64,000 nucleotides of DNA from CAIZWU01 sp942492905. Lineage in GTDB: Bacteria > Verrucomicrobiota > Verrucomicrobiia > Verrucomicrobiales > V1-33. Positions within the stretch are counted from its first letter, which is position 1. Each line of letters begins with the position of its first letter. The DNA lies in assembly GCA_942492905.1 (NCBI GenBank), contig OW818657.1, forward strand, positions 2,170,001 to 2,234,000, written 5' to 3'. The position numbers and the translations under genes were made by a program. Positions 36,829 to 46,300 of this stretch are shown here, piece after piece. The notes under the pieces were generated by a model, which saw only the letters and a list, made by a program, of their open reading frames with translations, was not told the origin of the DNA and ran no database searches.

Positions 36829-39156
36829 CTAGTCCGCAGTGTCAGCGACCTCTTCAGCGGACAACGCCCGGGGCCAAAGCGCAAACGAGCGGAAGCTGGC
36901 CTGAATATCTTCCCGGGCTCCGGTATAGAGAGGATTGCCCCCGAGGGCGCCTTGCCGGGAAGCGGACTTCAAGTGCGGGGGCGCGGCACCCGAAACGACG
37001 GGTTGACCGTCCACAAAAAGTGTCAGCAGAGGGCCTTCCTTTACCGCGGCGACGTGATACCAGCGGCCCGCTGTCAACGCCACGCCACCGGTGCCAGCAC
37101 CGCCGCCACCTTCCATCCTGGCGTGCAGCCGGGCATTTTCCACCACCAGGCGCAGGGGATCGTCCCCGGAGCCGCTCCAGGCACTGAAAAGGTGACCAGG
37201 CCTTTTGTCAGGGAACGCCTGGATTTCCACCTGCATCGCCACTGTGAAATCGGAGGCAGCCCAGTTTTCCGGCAGGGCGAGCCGGATCATTCCCGCAGGG
37301 TCCTGGACGGTCTGCTCCTCCGGGACGGCGGTCAGGGTTGGCGGCCCCGTCTTTGCGGACGGGCCGGCCGGAGCCGGCAGCCAGGAGCGGTAGCGGGTGC
37401 CATTCATGCCGGCCGTGGCAAAATCCCGCAGCCTGACGGTTTTGCCGGCCACGGGGAATTCCATGAGGACCCAGGGAGCACATCCGGCCAGTCCCGGGGG
37501 CGGCGGGTTCCCGGGGAGGGCGGCAGCCAGGGCTTCCGGAGTGATCCGGGGAATGCGGAATTCATCGTAACCGTTATCCCGTTGGTCCCACGCCAGCAGC
37601 AGCGGCCCCCGGTAAACACTCACCCGGCCGGCCTGGCTGCGCTGGCCTGCCACGGTGCGCAGCCGCAGGGGGAACTGGAAGGTCACCCGGTCCTGAGCGG
37701 TCCACAGGCGGTCCAACTCACAATAAGTTCCCGGCTTCACCTCCAGCTGCTGGTGGTTCAGCCTGCCGGTCGCACCCTCCGCCCAGGACGGGATGCGGAA
37801 ACGGACGGTCCGCTTTCCCGGAGACTGGATCTGCCAGGAGACATGGCCATCCACGGGATAGCGGGACTCGCAGGTGAGGGCCGTTTTTCCACCATCTGCT
37901 ATGAAAGTCAGGGGCGCGTGGGTATTGACCACCAAGGCCGCCCCATCCTGCATCACCGCCCAGTCTGCCAGCATGCCGGGGGTGCGGGGCCCATTGACCG
38001 AACAACAATTCAACTCGGGAGTGCCGGCCCGGGCCTGGAACACGATCTCATGGGCGCTGGACTTCCGGTCGCCATCCATCGGGGTGCTGTAGGTCCACCA
38101 ATGACCACCCGGGTGCTGCGAGCCAAAGGCCGCGTTGAAGGTCGCCAGCTCCAGTGCTTCGGCCGCATCCGCTCCGCCCTGCAGCCGCAGCATGTCCACA
38201 CTCAATGCCATCCAGGCCACGGTGCAGCAGGTCTCGATTGCAGTGGGGGCCCAGGGGTCACCGGTGGCTTGTTCCCCTCCACTGAAGGCCCCGCTGTTCC
38301 TGACATCGTGATCGCGGATGGTCCGCCAATGGCTGGCGAAGGCCTCGCGGTAGCGTGGCTCACCCGTCAGTCGCCACAATTCCACGAGGGTCTGCAGGTC
38401 GTGCAGGCTTTCCCAGCGGGGCAGAGGTGTTTTATAGAAAGGGACGCCTGCCAGGCCGGTGCGTAGGTAGTCGCCGGAGCGTTCCCAGTCCTTTTCAATC
38501 TGCCGGACCAGCTCCAGATAACGGGCCTCCCCGCTGCGGCGGTGCAGTTCCGCCATGACGTGACTGACGGCCATGTTCATCTCCGGCGAGCCGGCATCGA
38601 TCACCCGGCGGGTGCCTTCAAGATAAGTCCGGCAGATCAGATCCGCCGCCCGGCGCACCGCATCCAGAGCCGGCCGGTCGCCCGTGAGATCATGCCATTC
38701 CAGCAGGCCGCGCATGATATGATAGTGTCCCCAGAGATCCCACTCGCCCAGCAGGCGCCGGTCCGCCGGAAAGGGCCCCAGATAACCATCCTGATCCTGG
38801 GTCCCGATCAGTTCCGCCACAAACAGCCCGGTCCTTTCCCGCAAGGCGGTCCGGTCCGTCACTTGCAGGGCAGCCACGCAGGACAACAGGTATTTTCCGG
38901 CGAATTCCCCGGCCCAGGGCACCAGCTGCGGCGAAGGCTGCCGGTCCCGCAAACGGAACATCTCCAGCATGCCGGGATTGGTGACAGGAGCGGACAACAG
39001 CCAGCCGTCCACATTCGCCGCAATCCGCTCCCCGGCCACGCCGCTGAATTGATAGTGTCCCCCGGGAATGGACCGTAGCGCCAGCGCGCCTTTTTCCGCC
39101 ACAGGTTGGGCGGCCAGGGAGGAGAGGGTTAGAAGCAGGAGGAGGGCAGGGCGCAT
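36829..39156 (-). CDS. GH127-like beta-L-arabinofuranosidase with C-terminal LamG domain
   Basis: A 775-residue secreted protein (signal peptide about 1-17). Residues about 30-600 match the GH127/DUF1680 family of beta-L-arabinofuranosidases. The zinc/cysteine centre is present: E308-T-C310 (IETCCTV) and C384-C385 (LNCCSVNG); in characterised members Glu-x-Cys and the Cys pair hold zinc and the first Cys of the pair is the nucleophile. E295 (SGGEQ) is a candidate acid/base. Residues about 635-775 form a LamG-type domain (RLALPENWAASDFTVAMQVE, WYHVAAVKEGPLLTLFVDG), probably for carbohydrate binding. It begins 28 bases after the DUF1501 gene and is the last gene of the likely minus-strand operon starting at 47412. 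Confidence 0.9.
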   Translation of the reverse strand: MRPALLLLLTLSSLAAQPVAEKGALALRSIPGGHYQFSGVAGERIAANVDGWLLSAPVTNPGMLEMFRLRDRQPSPQLVPWAGEFAGKYLLSCVAALQVTDRTALRERTGLFVAELIGTQDQDGYLGPFPADRRLLGEWDLWGHYHIMRGLLEWHDLTGDRPALDAVRRAADLICRTYLEGTRRVIDAGSPEMNMAVSHVMAELHRRSGEARYLELVRQIEKDWERSGDYLRTGLAGVPFYKTPLPRWESLHDLQTLVELWRLTGEPRYREAFASHWRTIRDHDVRNSGAFSGGEQATGDPWAPTAIETCCTVAWMALSVDMLRLQGGADAAEALELATFNAAFGSQHPGGHWWTYSTPMDGDRKSSAHEIVFQARAGTPELNCCSVNGPRTPGMLADWAVMQDGAALVVNTHAPLTFIADGGKTALTCESRYPVDGHVSWQIQSPGKRTVRFRIPSWAEGATGRLNHQQLEVKPGTYCELDRLWTAQDRVTFQFPLRLRTVAGQRSQAGRVSVYRGPLLLAWDQRDNGYDEFRIPRITPEALAAALPGNPPPPGLAGCAPWVLMEFPVAGKTVRLRDFATAGMNGTRYRSWLPAPAGPSAKTGPPTLTAVPEEQTVQDPAGMIRLALPENWAASDFTVAMQVEIQAFPDKRPGHLFSAWSGSGDDPLRLVVENARLHARMEGGGGAGTGGVALTAGRWYHVAAVKEGPLLTLFVDGQPVVSGAAPPHLKSASRQGALGGNPLYTGAREDIQASFRSFALWPRALSAEEVADTAD

Positions 39157-39184
39157 GAGAGAGTAACGATGAGCGAAGGCCGGT

Positions 39185-40621
39185 TCACGCCAGCATTTCC
39201 GAAACGATGCGGGCGGGCTGGCCGTCGATCAGGCTGGCGTCCAATCCGTTGCGTTTGAAGACGAGCTTCTGGTGATCCAGGCCGAAGAGATGGAGCAGGG
39301 TGGCGTGCCAGTCGTAATGGTTGACGATATCCTTGACGGCTTCGTGACCCCATTCGTCGGTTTCGCCCTGGATGTGGCCGCCTTTGAAGCCGCCGCCCGC
39401 CATCCAGCAGGAGAATCCGTGGGTGTTATGGTCGCGTCCCCATTTGTCAGGGCCGGTGTCGTTTTGCAGCACGGGCAGACGGCCCATTTCGCCGCCCCAG
39501 TGGACCACCGTGCTGTCGAGCAGGCCCCGCTGTTTCAGGTCCTTCACAAGGGCCGCACAGGGCTGGTCGACTTCGCGGCAACGGTCGGGCAGCGCGCTGC
39601 GGATCACGCCGTGGTGGTCCCAGGACTGGCCGTGGTTCAGCACCTGCACAAAGCGCACCCCGCGCTCCACCAGTCGCCGGGCGATCAGGCAGCGGGTGGC
39701 GTAGTCGCGGGTGTGGTCCTGATCGAGACCATACATTTTCCGGATGGAGTCCGGTTCGCCGGAAATGTCGAAGGCTTCCTTGGCGGCCCCCTGCATACGG
39801 GCGGCGAGGGCGTAACTCTGGATGCGGGCATCAAGATCGCTGTCACCGGAGTGCTGGGTGAAGTGCTCCTTGTTATAGGTGTTCAGCAGATCCAGTTGCC
39901 GCTGCTGGCCGCGGCCGCGGAGATGCGTGGGAGGATCGAGATTCAGAATGTGAGGCTCGCCCGGCCGCACCATGGTGCCCTGATAAACCGCAGGGAGCCA
40001 GCCCCCGGTCCAGTTCTCGTTGTTCATGAGGGGCGGTCCCTGCGGACTGGTCAGAGCGAGGTAGGTGGGGAGTTCGTCGGTCTCGCTGCCGAGGCCATAA
40101 CTGAGCCAGGAGCCGAGGGTGGGGCGGCCGGACGTGATGCGGCCGGTGTGGAGGGCGGAGACGGATTGCCCGTGATTGTTCACGCCGGTCCGCATCGAAC
40201 GGATCAGGGTGATGTCATCAACAATTTCCGAAAGATGGGGCAGCAGTTCGCTGATCTCCATGCCGCACTGGCCGCGCGGGGCGAACTTCCACGGGCTGCC
40301 GAAGACCTTGCTGCTGGCCTCGGCGGCGTTGTCATAGCGGATTTCCCCGGGGAAGGGCTGGAGGTGGTATTTGGTGAGCTGGGGTTTGGGATCGAACAGA
40401 TCCATCTGACTGGGACCGCCAATCATGAAGAGGGAAATCATGGACTTTGCCTGACCATAATGGGCAGGCGGCTTGCCGGTGAGATCGAACTTCAAACCTT
40501 CGGTGAAGGGTTTGGTGGGAGCCCCGATGAGGCCTTCCCGGCTAAGCAGCCATGGCAGGGCAAGGGCACCGAGCCCAAAGGAATGGGTGCGGAGAAAGTG
40601 GCGGCGGGACAGGGCGCTCAT
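39185..40621 (-). CDS. DUF1501 (sulfatase-like) protein, copy 2, Tat-exported
   Basis: A 478-residue protein beginning MSALSRRHFLRTHSFGLGAL, a Tat signal. DUF1501 pattern: SMISLFMIGGPSQMDLFDPK, VRFVQVLNHGQSWDHHG, TVVHWGGEMGRLP and WGRDHNTHGFSCWMAGGG. It is only 3 bases downstream of the DUF1549/1553 gene and 28 bases upstream of the GH127-like gene. It is a divergent paralogue of the protein at 17009-18469. Confidence 0.93.
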   Translation of the reverse strand: MSALSRRHFLRTHSFGLGALALPWLLSREGLIGAPTKPFTEGLKFDLTGKPPAHYGQAKSMISLFMIGGPSQMDLFDPKPQLTKYHLQPFPGEIRYDNAAEASSKVFGSPWKFAPRGQCGMEISELLPHLSEIVDDITLIRSMRTGVNNHGQSVSALHTGRITSGRPTLGSWLSYGLGSETDELPTYLALTSPQGPPLMNNENWTGGWLPAVYQGTMVRPGEPHILNLDPPTHLRGRGQQRQLDLLNTYNKEHFTQHSGDSDLDARIQSYALAARMQGAAKEAFDISGEPDSIRKMYGLDQDHTRDYATRCLIARRLVERGVRFVQVLNHGQSWDHHGVIRSALPDRCREVDQPCAALVKDLKQRGLLDSTVVHWGGEMGRLPVLQNDTGPDKWGRDHNTHGFSCWMAGGGFKGGHIQGETDEWGHEAVKDIVNHYDWHATLLHLFGLDHQKLVFKRNGLDASLIDGQPARIVSEMLA

Positions 40622-40624
40622 GGG

Positions 40625-43204
40625 TTATTCGAGGTAAAGGAATTGATTGGTGCTCAGCATCACCTGACACCATGCCGCGAGGGCTTCGGTGGCGGCCTGA
40701 CCGGCTTCGCGGCCCTGCTGTTCGAGATCGCGGCGCTGGTCATGGAGAAAAACCAGGCTGCGGGCGGTGTCGAGCGGTTGCGGCACCTTGCCATAAAGCA
40801 GTGCCCAGGCGCGGTGGATTTTGCCGAGATCATGCGACGGGGCTTCGCGTTGGAGACGTTCGGCGAGAGCCTGCGCCTGCTCGATGCTGAAGGCGTCATT
40901 CATCAGCAGCAACGACTGCGGTGCGACCGTAGTGACGGTCCGCACCGTGCAGTTGGGATTCATCAGCGGCAGGTCGAAGGTGTCGAGCACCGTCAGGGGA
41001 CGCGAGCGGCGGCTCTCGATATACAGACTGCGGCGGAAGACGTTTTCCCCAGCAGTTTCGATTTTGTCGATCATGCCGTTACCGGGATTGATCACCTCCC
41101 TTCCTAACACTATACGGCCGGTAGTCAGGTCGCGGGCCACACTGACGGGTTCCCCACCCGTCTGAGGGTGGAGTTTGCCGGTGACAGAGAGCATGGCATC
41201 GCGCAGGCTTTCGGCATCGAGGCGCTGGAGTTTGGCGCCGCAGTAGAGCCGCTCGCGTTCCGGGGTGGTGCGGGGATCTGTTATCTGGCGCCAGGTGCGG
41301 CTGGTGAGGATGAGGCGGTGCAGTCGTTTCAATTGCCAGCCGTGCTCCATGAAATCCGCCGCCAGCCAGTCGAGCAGGGCCGGATGCGTCGGCGGCTCGC
41401 CCAGCATGCCGAAATCCCCCGGGGTCCTTACCAGGCCGCGGCCGAAGTGATGCAGCCAGAACCGGTTCACCAGCACCCGGGCGGTGAGGGGGTGGTGCCC
41501 GCTGGTGAGCCACTGGCTGAAGGCCAGCCTCCGACCGGTGGTGGCCAGTTCCGGGGTGGGCTTGGTGAAGCCGGCGGGTGGCCCCGGCGAGAGCACTTCC
41601 AGCGGGGCGGCCGCGATTTTTTCCTTCGGCTGTTCGTGATCGCCGCGGTGGTGGAGGAACGTGTCAGGGACGGCCCCGGGGACCTCGGTGGCCGCCATGA
41701 GGAACTGCTCTTTAGGCTTGGTGGCGCGATGGGCTTCGGCCTTGGCCTTCATTTCCTTGCGCTGGTTATTGGCGGGCGGATCGAACAGTTCCAACAGACC
41801 TTCATCGCTCCCGACGTTGGCCTCGATATACTTTTTCAGAATGGCCAGGTGCTCCGGGGTGCGTTTGCCAGCTTCGGTTTCGCGGGCGGTGCGCACCGCG
41901 GCGCGGTCGGCTTCCGGCACCTTGTCGAGGCGGGCGGCAAAGATTTCATCCAGTCGCTTCCTGGCAAACCCAAGCCGCTCGTCGTCCAGCTTGCGGGCTT
42001 CCGCTTCGATCCGGTCGGCCTGGGCACGCTCCTCTGCCGTGTAGAGTGAATAGAGCCGGCCGCCCGGAGGGCGCCAGTTCTTCCAGTCATAGACCGGTTC
42101 GAACACCGCCCGGAGCCGGAAGTAGTCCTGTTGGGAAATCGGGTCGTAACGATGGTCGTGGCATTGGGCGCAACCCACCGTTAGTCCCATCAGAGCGGTG
42201 GAGACGGTTTTGAGGGTTTCCGCCATCACCTGATTTTTGGCGAGATTGGCATCGGCCACGGTGCCGCCGGTGGGATCGGGCGCCATACGGAGGAATCCAG
42301 TGGCCGCCAGCTTTGCGGTGGCTCCCGGCTGATGCACCACCTGGACCGCCTGCTCATGTGTGGTGCCCAGCATCTCGTCGCCGGCCAGTTGTTCCTGGAG
42401 GAAGCGGTCCCACGGTAGGTCCTCCTGATGCGCCTGCACCACATAATCCCGGTAATGCCAAGCGTGCGGCCGGGGCGAGTCTTCCTCATGGCCATTGGAA
42501 TCCGCATAGCCGGCCACATCCAGCCAGTGCCGGCCCCAGCGTTCGGCATACTGGGGAGAGGCCAGGAGGCGGTCGATCTGTTTTTGCCAGGCATCCGGCG
42601 AAAGGTCCTGCACAAAGGCTTCCACCTCCTCCGGGGCGGGCGGCAGGCCGGTCAGATCAAAGGAGAGCCGGCGCAGCAGCACCCGGCGGTCCGCCTCCGG
42701 CAGGAAGTCGAGTCCGGCCTCGTGCAATGGCCCCGCCATGAAGGCATCAATGGGATGGGTCTCCCCCGCCGGCAAGGCAGGTTTGGCAATTGGTCGGAAG
42801 CTCCAAAACCCGCGCTCCTCCTCCGTGATGTAAATGTCAGGTATTTTCTCCGGTTCCTCCCGGGCGACCGGGGCTCCGGCGTTGATCCATTCTTCCAGCC
42901 GGCCGATTTCGGTGGGGGTCAGCGCTTTCTCCTTCTTCGGCATTTCGCCACTTTTCACCAACTGGATCATATGGCTGGCGGCCGCATCGCCGGGGACCAT
43001 CACCGGTCCGTCGTCGGTCCGGTGCAGCATGAACCGCCGGAGCCGGAAGTCCACGCCCCCTTCAGTTTTCCCGCCCTCTCCATGACAGTGGAAACAATGC
43101 GCCTTCAACAGCGGGCGGATGTCCTTTTCAAACACCGGAGCCGCCCACCCTGACATGCAGAGGAACTGAAGACAAAGAGCGATCTGGAAGGGAGGGAAGG
43201 TCAC
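40625..43204 (-). CDS. Planctomycete-type cytochrome (DUF1549/DUF1553) protein, copy 2
   Basis: An 859-residue secreted protein with a signal peptide (LCLQFLCMSGWAAP). The start codon is GTG at 43204. PSCyt1 with CFHCH (C37-H41), DUF1549 with LLRRLSFDLTGLPPAPEEVE and CAQCH at about 345-349, and DUF1553 (RLAFSQWLTSGHHPLTARVL, about 560-820) are in the usual order. Between them lies a charged helical insert (about 390-520). It belongs to the same operon as the DUF1501 gene 3 bases downstream. Confidence 0.93.
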   Translation of the reverse strand: MTFPPFQIALCLQFLCMSGWAAPVFEKDIRPLLKAHCFHCHGEGGKTEGGVDFRLRRFMLHRTDDGPVMVPGDAAASHMIQLVKSGEMPKKEKALTPTEIGRLEEWINAGAPVAREEPEKIPDIYITEEERGFWSFRPIAKPALPAGETHPIDAFMAGPLHEAGLDFLPEADRRVLLRRLSFDLTGLPPAPEEVEAFVQDLSPDAWQKQIDRLLASPQYAERWGRHWLDVAGYADSNGHEEDSPRPHAWHYRDYVVQAHQEDLPWDRFLQEQLAGDEMLGTTHEQAVQVVHQPGATAKLAATGFLRMAPDPTGGTVADANLAKNQVMAETLKTVSTALMGLTVGCAQCHDHRYDPISQQDYFRLRAVFEPVYDWKNWRPPGGRLYSLYTAEERAQADRIEAEARKLDDERLGFARKRLDEIFAARLDKVPEADRAAVRTARETEAGKRTPEHLAILKKYIEANVGSDEGLLELFDPPANNQRKEMKAKAEAHRATKPKEQFLMAATEVPGAVPDTFLHHRGDHEQPKEKIAAAPLEVLSPGPPAGFTKPTPELATTGRRLAFSQWLTSGHHPLTARVLVNRFWLHHFGRGLVRTPGDFGMLGEPPTHPALLDWLAADFMEHGWQLKRLHRLILTSRTWRQITDPRTTPERERLYCGAKLQRLDAESLRDAMLSVTGKLHPQTGGEPVSVARDLTTGRIVLGREVINPGNGMIDKIETAGENVFRRSLYIESRRSRPLTVLDTFDLPLMNPNCTVRTVTTVAPQSLLLMNDAFSIEQAQALAERLQREAPSHDLGKIHRAWALLYGKVPQPLDTARSLVFLHDQRRDLEQQGREAGQAATEALAAWCQVMLSTNQFLYLE

Positions 43205-43305
43205 GCTCCTTCACAACGCCGCGCCGGAGGCGACTCTTGCAGACCGGCCGTCTGCGGCCCGGACTGGTTCCTTTCCAGGATAGGAGGGAGAAGTAGTTAA
43301 TCCGT

Positions 43306-46300
43306 TTATTCCACCTCGGCCACGATGCGGTAGAATCGCCGGGTTTCGCCAGACGGAATGAGCCAGTCGACTTCGGTTGTTATGGTCACGGCCGGGCGGT
43401 CGGCGATCGTGGACCAACCCGACAATTGGTCGCTGGCTTCCAGCCGGTAATGGCGGCCGGGCTGGGCGGTGAAACGGAGCTGCTTTCCAACCGCATTCAC
43501 CATGGGGGTCGCCGTGAAGCGGCTGTTCCGGTCCTGCGGATCAGTGCTGGCCGCGTATTCCGACAGATTGTTGGTGCCGTCCTGGTCGGGATCGAGCAGG
43601 GCGTCAGCGGCGCTATCCGGATCAAGGCCATGGGTGGTTTCCCAGTCGTTGGGGATTCCATCATGATCCCAGTCCGTCTCCGGGGTGAAGGTGGTTTCGG
43701 TCAGGGCACTCCAGGTCCCTGATTGCAGAACGCGGGCCTTGAGCGTGGGGCTGCCGGTCAGAGCGAAGGGTGCGCTGTAGACGGTGGCAGCGGGATTGGC
43801 GGTGCCTCCCGTCAGGCGGGGATCGGAACCGTTCAACGTATAATAGATGGTGCCGGCGGCATTGGGATTGGTGAGGGTCGCCGTGAATTGCGGGAGATAG
43901 GAGCCGCCATGCTGATTGAGCGCTGGCGGGTTCACACTTGGATAGAGCCCCGCCGTGCGGAACCGCTGCAACGCCACGGGGCCGATGGCGGGCCAGAAGT
44001 TGGCGGTCATCCAGGACAGGTGCGCCTGCCACTCAACCTCGCGGCGGTAGGGCTGGCCCGGGCGGGCGAGGTTGGGTTGATAGTCGCCCCAGCGGGCGGA
44101 TTCGGCCACGAGGGCGTGGTCGATTTCCGCCACCCGGGCATTCCACCGGGCGGTGATCGCGGCCGGACTGAGGGCGCCTCCGTTGAAAAGGTGGCGCTGC
44201 ACCCGGTCGGCGAACTGGAGCCGGAACTCCGGACTGTTCTGCCGCAGGCTATAGTAGATTTGCGCCGGAGTATTGGCGGCATTGACGTCCGCGTATTTGG
44301 CGGGCGCGCTTTGCCAGGAGCTGCGCTCATAGAGCACATTCACATTGCTGATTTCCTGGTCCCACGCAAAGAAGTGGAACCCATCGTTGATGCCGGTGGA
44401 GTTCCGGGTGGCCCGGCCGGCCCACCAGTTGTGATTCGGCCAGTCGTCGGCTCCGTGGAAGATGTGCAGGATCATGTAGTCGATCAAACTCTCCGCATGG
44501 AGCAGCACCGGGAAAGCCGGATTGGGCGACCCGTCAGGATTCCTGCCCTGGGCCTTCTGGTAGGCGGCGTTGTTCAGGCCGGCAGTGGCCAGGTTGATGA
44601 GTTGCTGCCACGCGGTGTAGTTGCCATTCTTCAACTCCGCGAAATCCACCAGGACATCGTATTCCGCGGCCGTGCCCCCGAGGTGATCCGCCATGAAATC
44701 CTCGTCAGGATGCTCACAGAGATTGTAAAGGCCCCAGTAGGTGCCGTTCAGATAAAGATGACAGTAGCGGCCATGCGCGGAGAGCCCGCTCAGGGCGATC
44801 TGGGAGTCGCGCACCCATTGGTCGCGGACATAGCTGGCCCACGCCCGGGCCCAACGTTGATAGGCGGCCCCGCCCGGTCCGATGCCCACGGCGGCCCACT
44901 CGGTGCAGGGAAAGGTGTCAGTGCTGCCGGCCCGCAGGATCAGCTGATCGAATTGCCCCACCGGGCTGCCGGGGAAGAGATCGCGCCTCAGCTTGGAGTC
45001 CCCGTATTGGGAACGGAAAAACATCTTGAAGCTGTGCTTGGGCGTGAAGCTTTTGTCCCGGCTGATGTTGCCATGCACCGCCAGGCCGAAGTTGATATGA
45101 AAGCCCCCGCTGCCGGATGGTTCGAGCCATTCGGCACTGGCGCTGCGCTCGTAGGCGTCGCCCCGGGCAGTGCTTTGGGTGTAAATGCCGGAGGGCCCCC
45201 AGAGATCGGCCGGATTGCCGGTGATACTCAGGGTGGGCAGGTCGAGGAGCGCGGCGCGCAGGCTGTAACCTGGCTGCGGATTGTTGGTCACCCGCTGGTC
45301 CATCGTGTAGTCTCCGGGGAATCCCCCCGGCCACGTGGCGGGAGCGGAGGCCGGGCGCTGCTGCGAGGCGACCTGATTGACGAACAGATAGGTGTGCGTG
45401 TCGATATTCGCCGGTCCGAGATCCGTCCCTGGCACAAACGCGGCGGCCCGCAGGGTGGTGGTCATGGTCACATTCACCACGGCCGGCGAGGGGGACTGGA
45501 TGCCATGAGTCAGGTCAGGCACGCTGCCATCCGTGGTATGGATAATAACCGCACCCGGAGTGGCGCTCGTGATGGTCACCGCCTGCGGGGTATCATAGAA
45601 TCCGCGGCGCGGGGAAAACACGGTATCGGCGGTGAAGCCTGAGACTCCCAGGTCGTTAGGGGTTCCCGGGGTCGGGACCTTGAAGAACTGGTCAGGCTTG
45701 ACCTGGCCGGTGATCAATTCAGGCAGCACGAGGAAATCAGCATCCGCTGCGGTGGCATTCATCCCCTGGATGGCCAGCAGATTGGGGCCGGCCACCAGCA
45801 GGCTGGCGTAGGCGGAGATATCGATCTCCTCCGTGATTAGGCCCGCTCCGGCTGCCCGCGCCGCCGCGGCGGCCGCATTGAACGCGGGGACCGCACCGGC
45901 TGGGGCATTGCGGCGGGCGATTTCCGTCCCATTGAGCCAGGCCACGAATCCATCGTCATAGCGCATTTTCAGAGTCAGCAGATCCAGTCCGGCAGGCTGC
46001 GCCACGGTAAAGGGAATCCGGAGCAGCACCGAGGCATTGACGTTCCTGGCTGCGGTGCTGACGTCGGTGCCGATCACCGCGTTGTAGGACCGCACACTCA
46101 GAGGCGAGAGCCCACCCGCCAGCGCGGCAATCTGCCCCGGTTCCAACCCGCTGTCCCACACCGCAAAGTCATCGATCAATCCCTGATAGCCGCTGGTTCC
46201 ACTGGAGTTGGAGGCCCCGATGTAGAAGCTGCGCAGATTCATCATGGCATCAGTATTGGTCCCGGAATGCAGCAGGGTTCCATTCTGCCAGATTTCCTTC

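Noticed and set aside
39272..41107. A 611-codon plus-strand frame
   Set aside because: It runs antisense across two well-supported genes (DUF1501 and DUF1549/1553) and matches neither a signal nor a fold.
43239..43255. GCAGAC-CGGCC-GTCTGC hairpin before the DUF1549/1553 gene
   Set aside because: The stem is only 6 bp with no T-run; it could be a weak attenuator inside the operon but chance is as likely.
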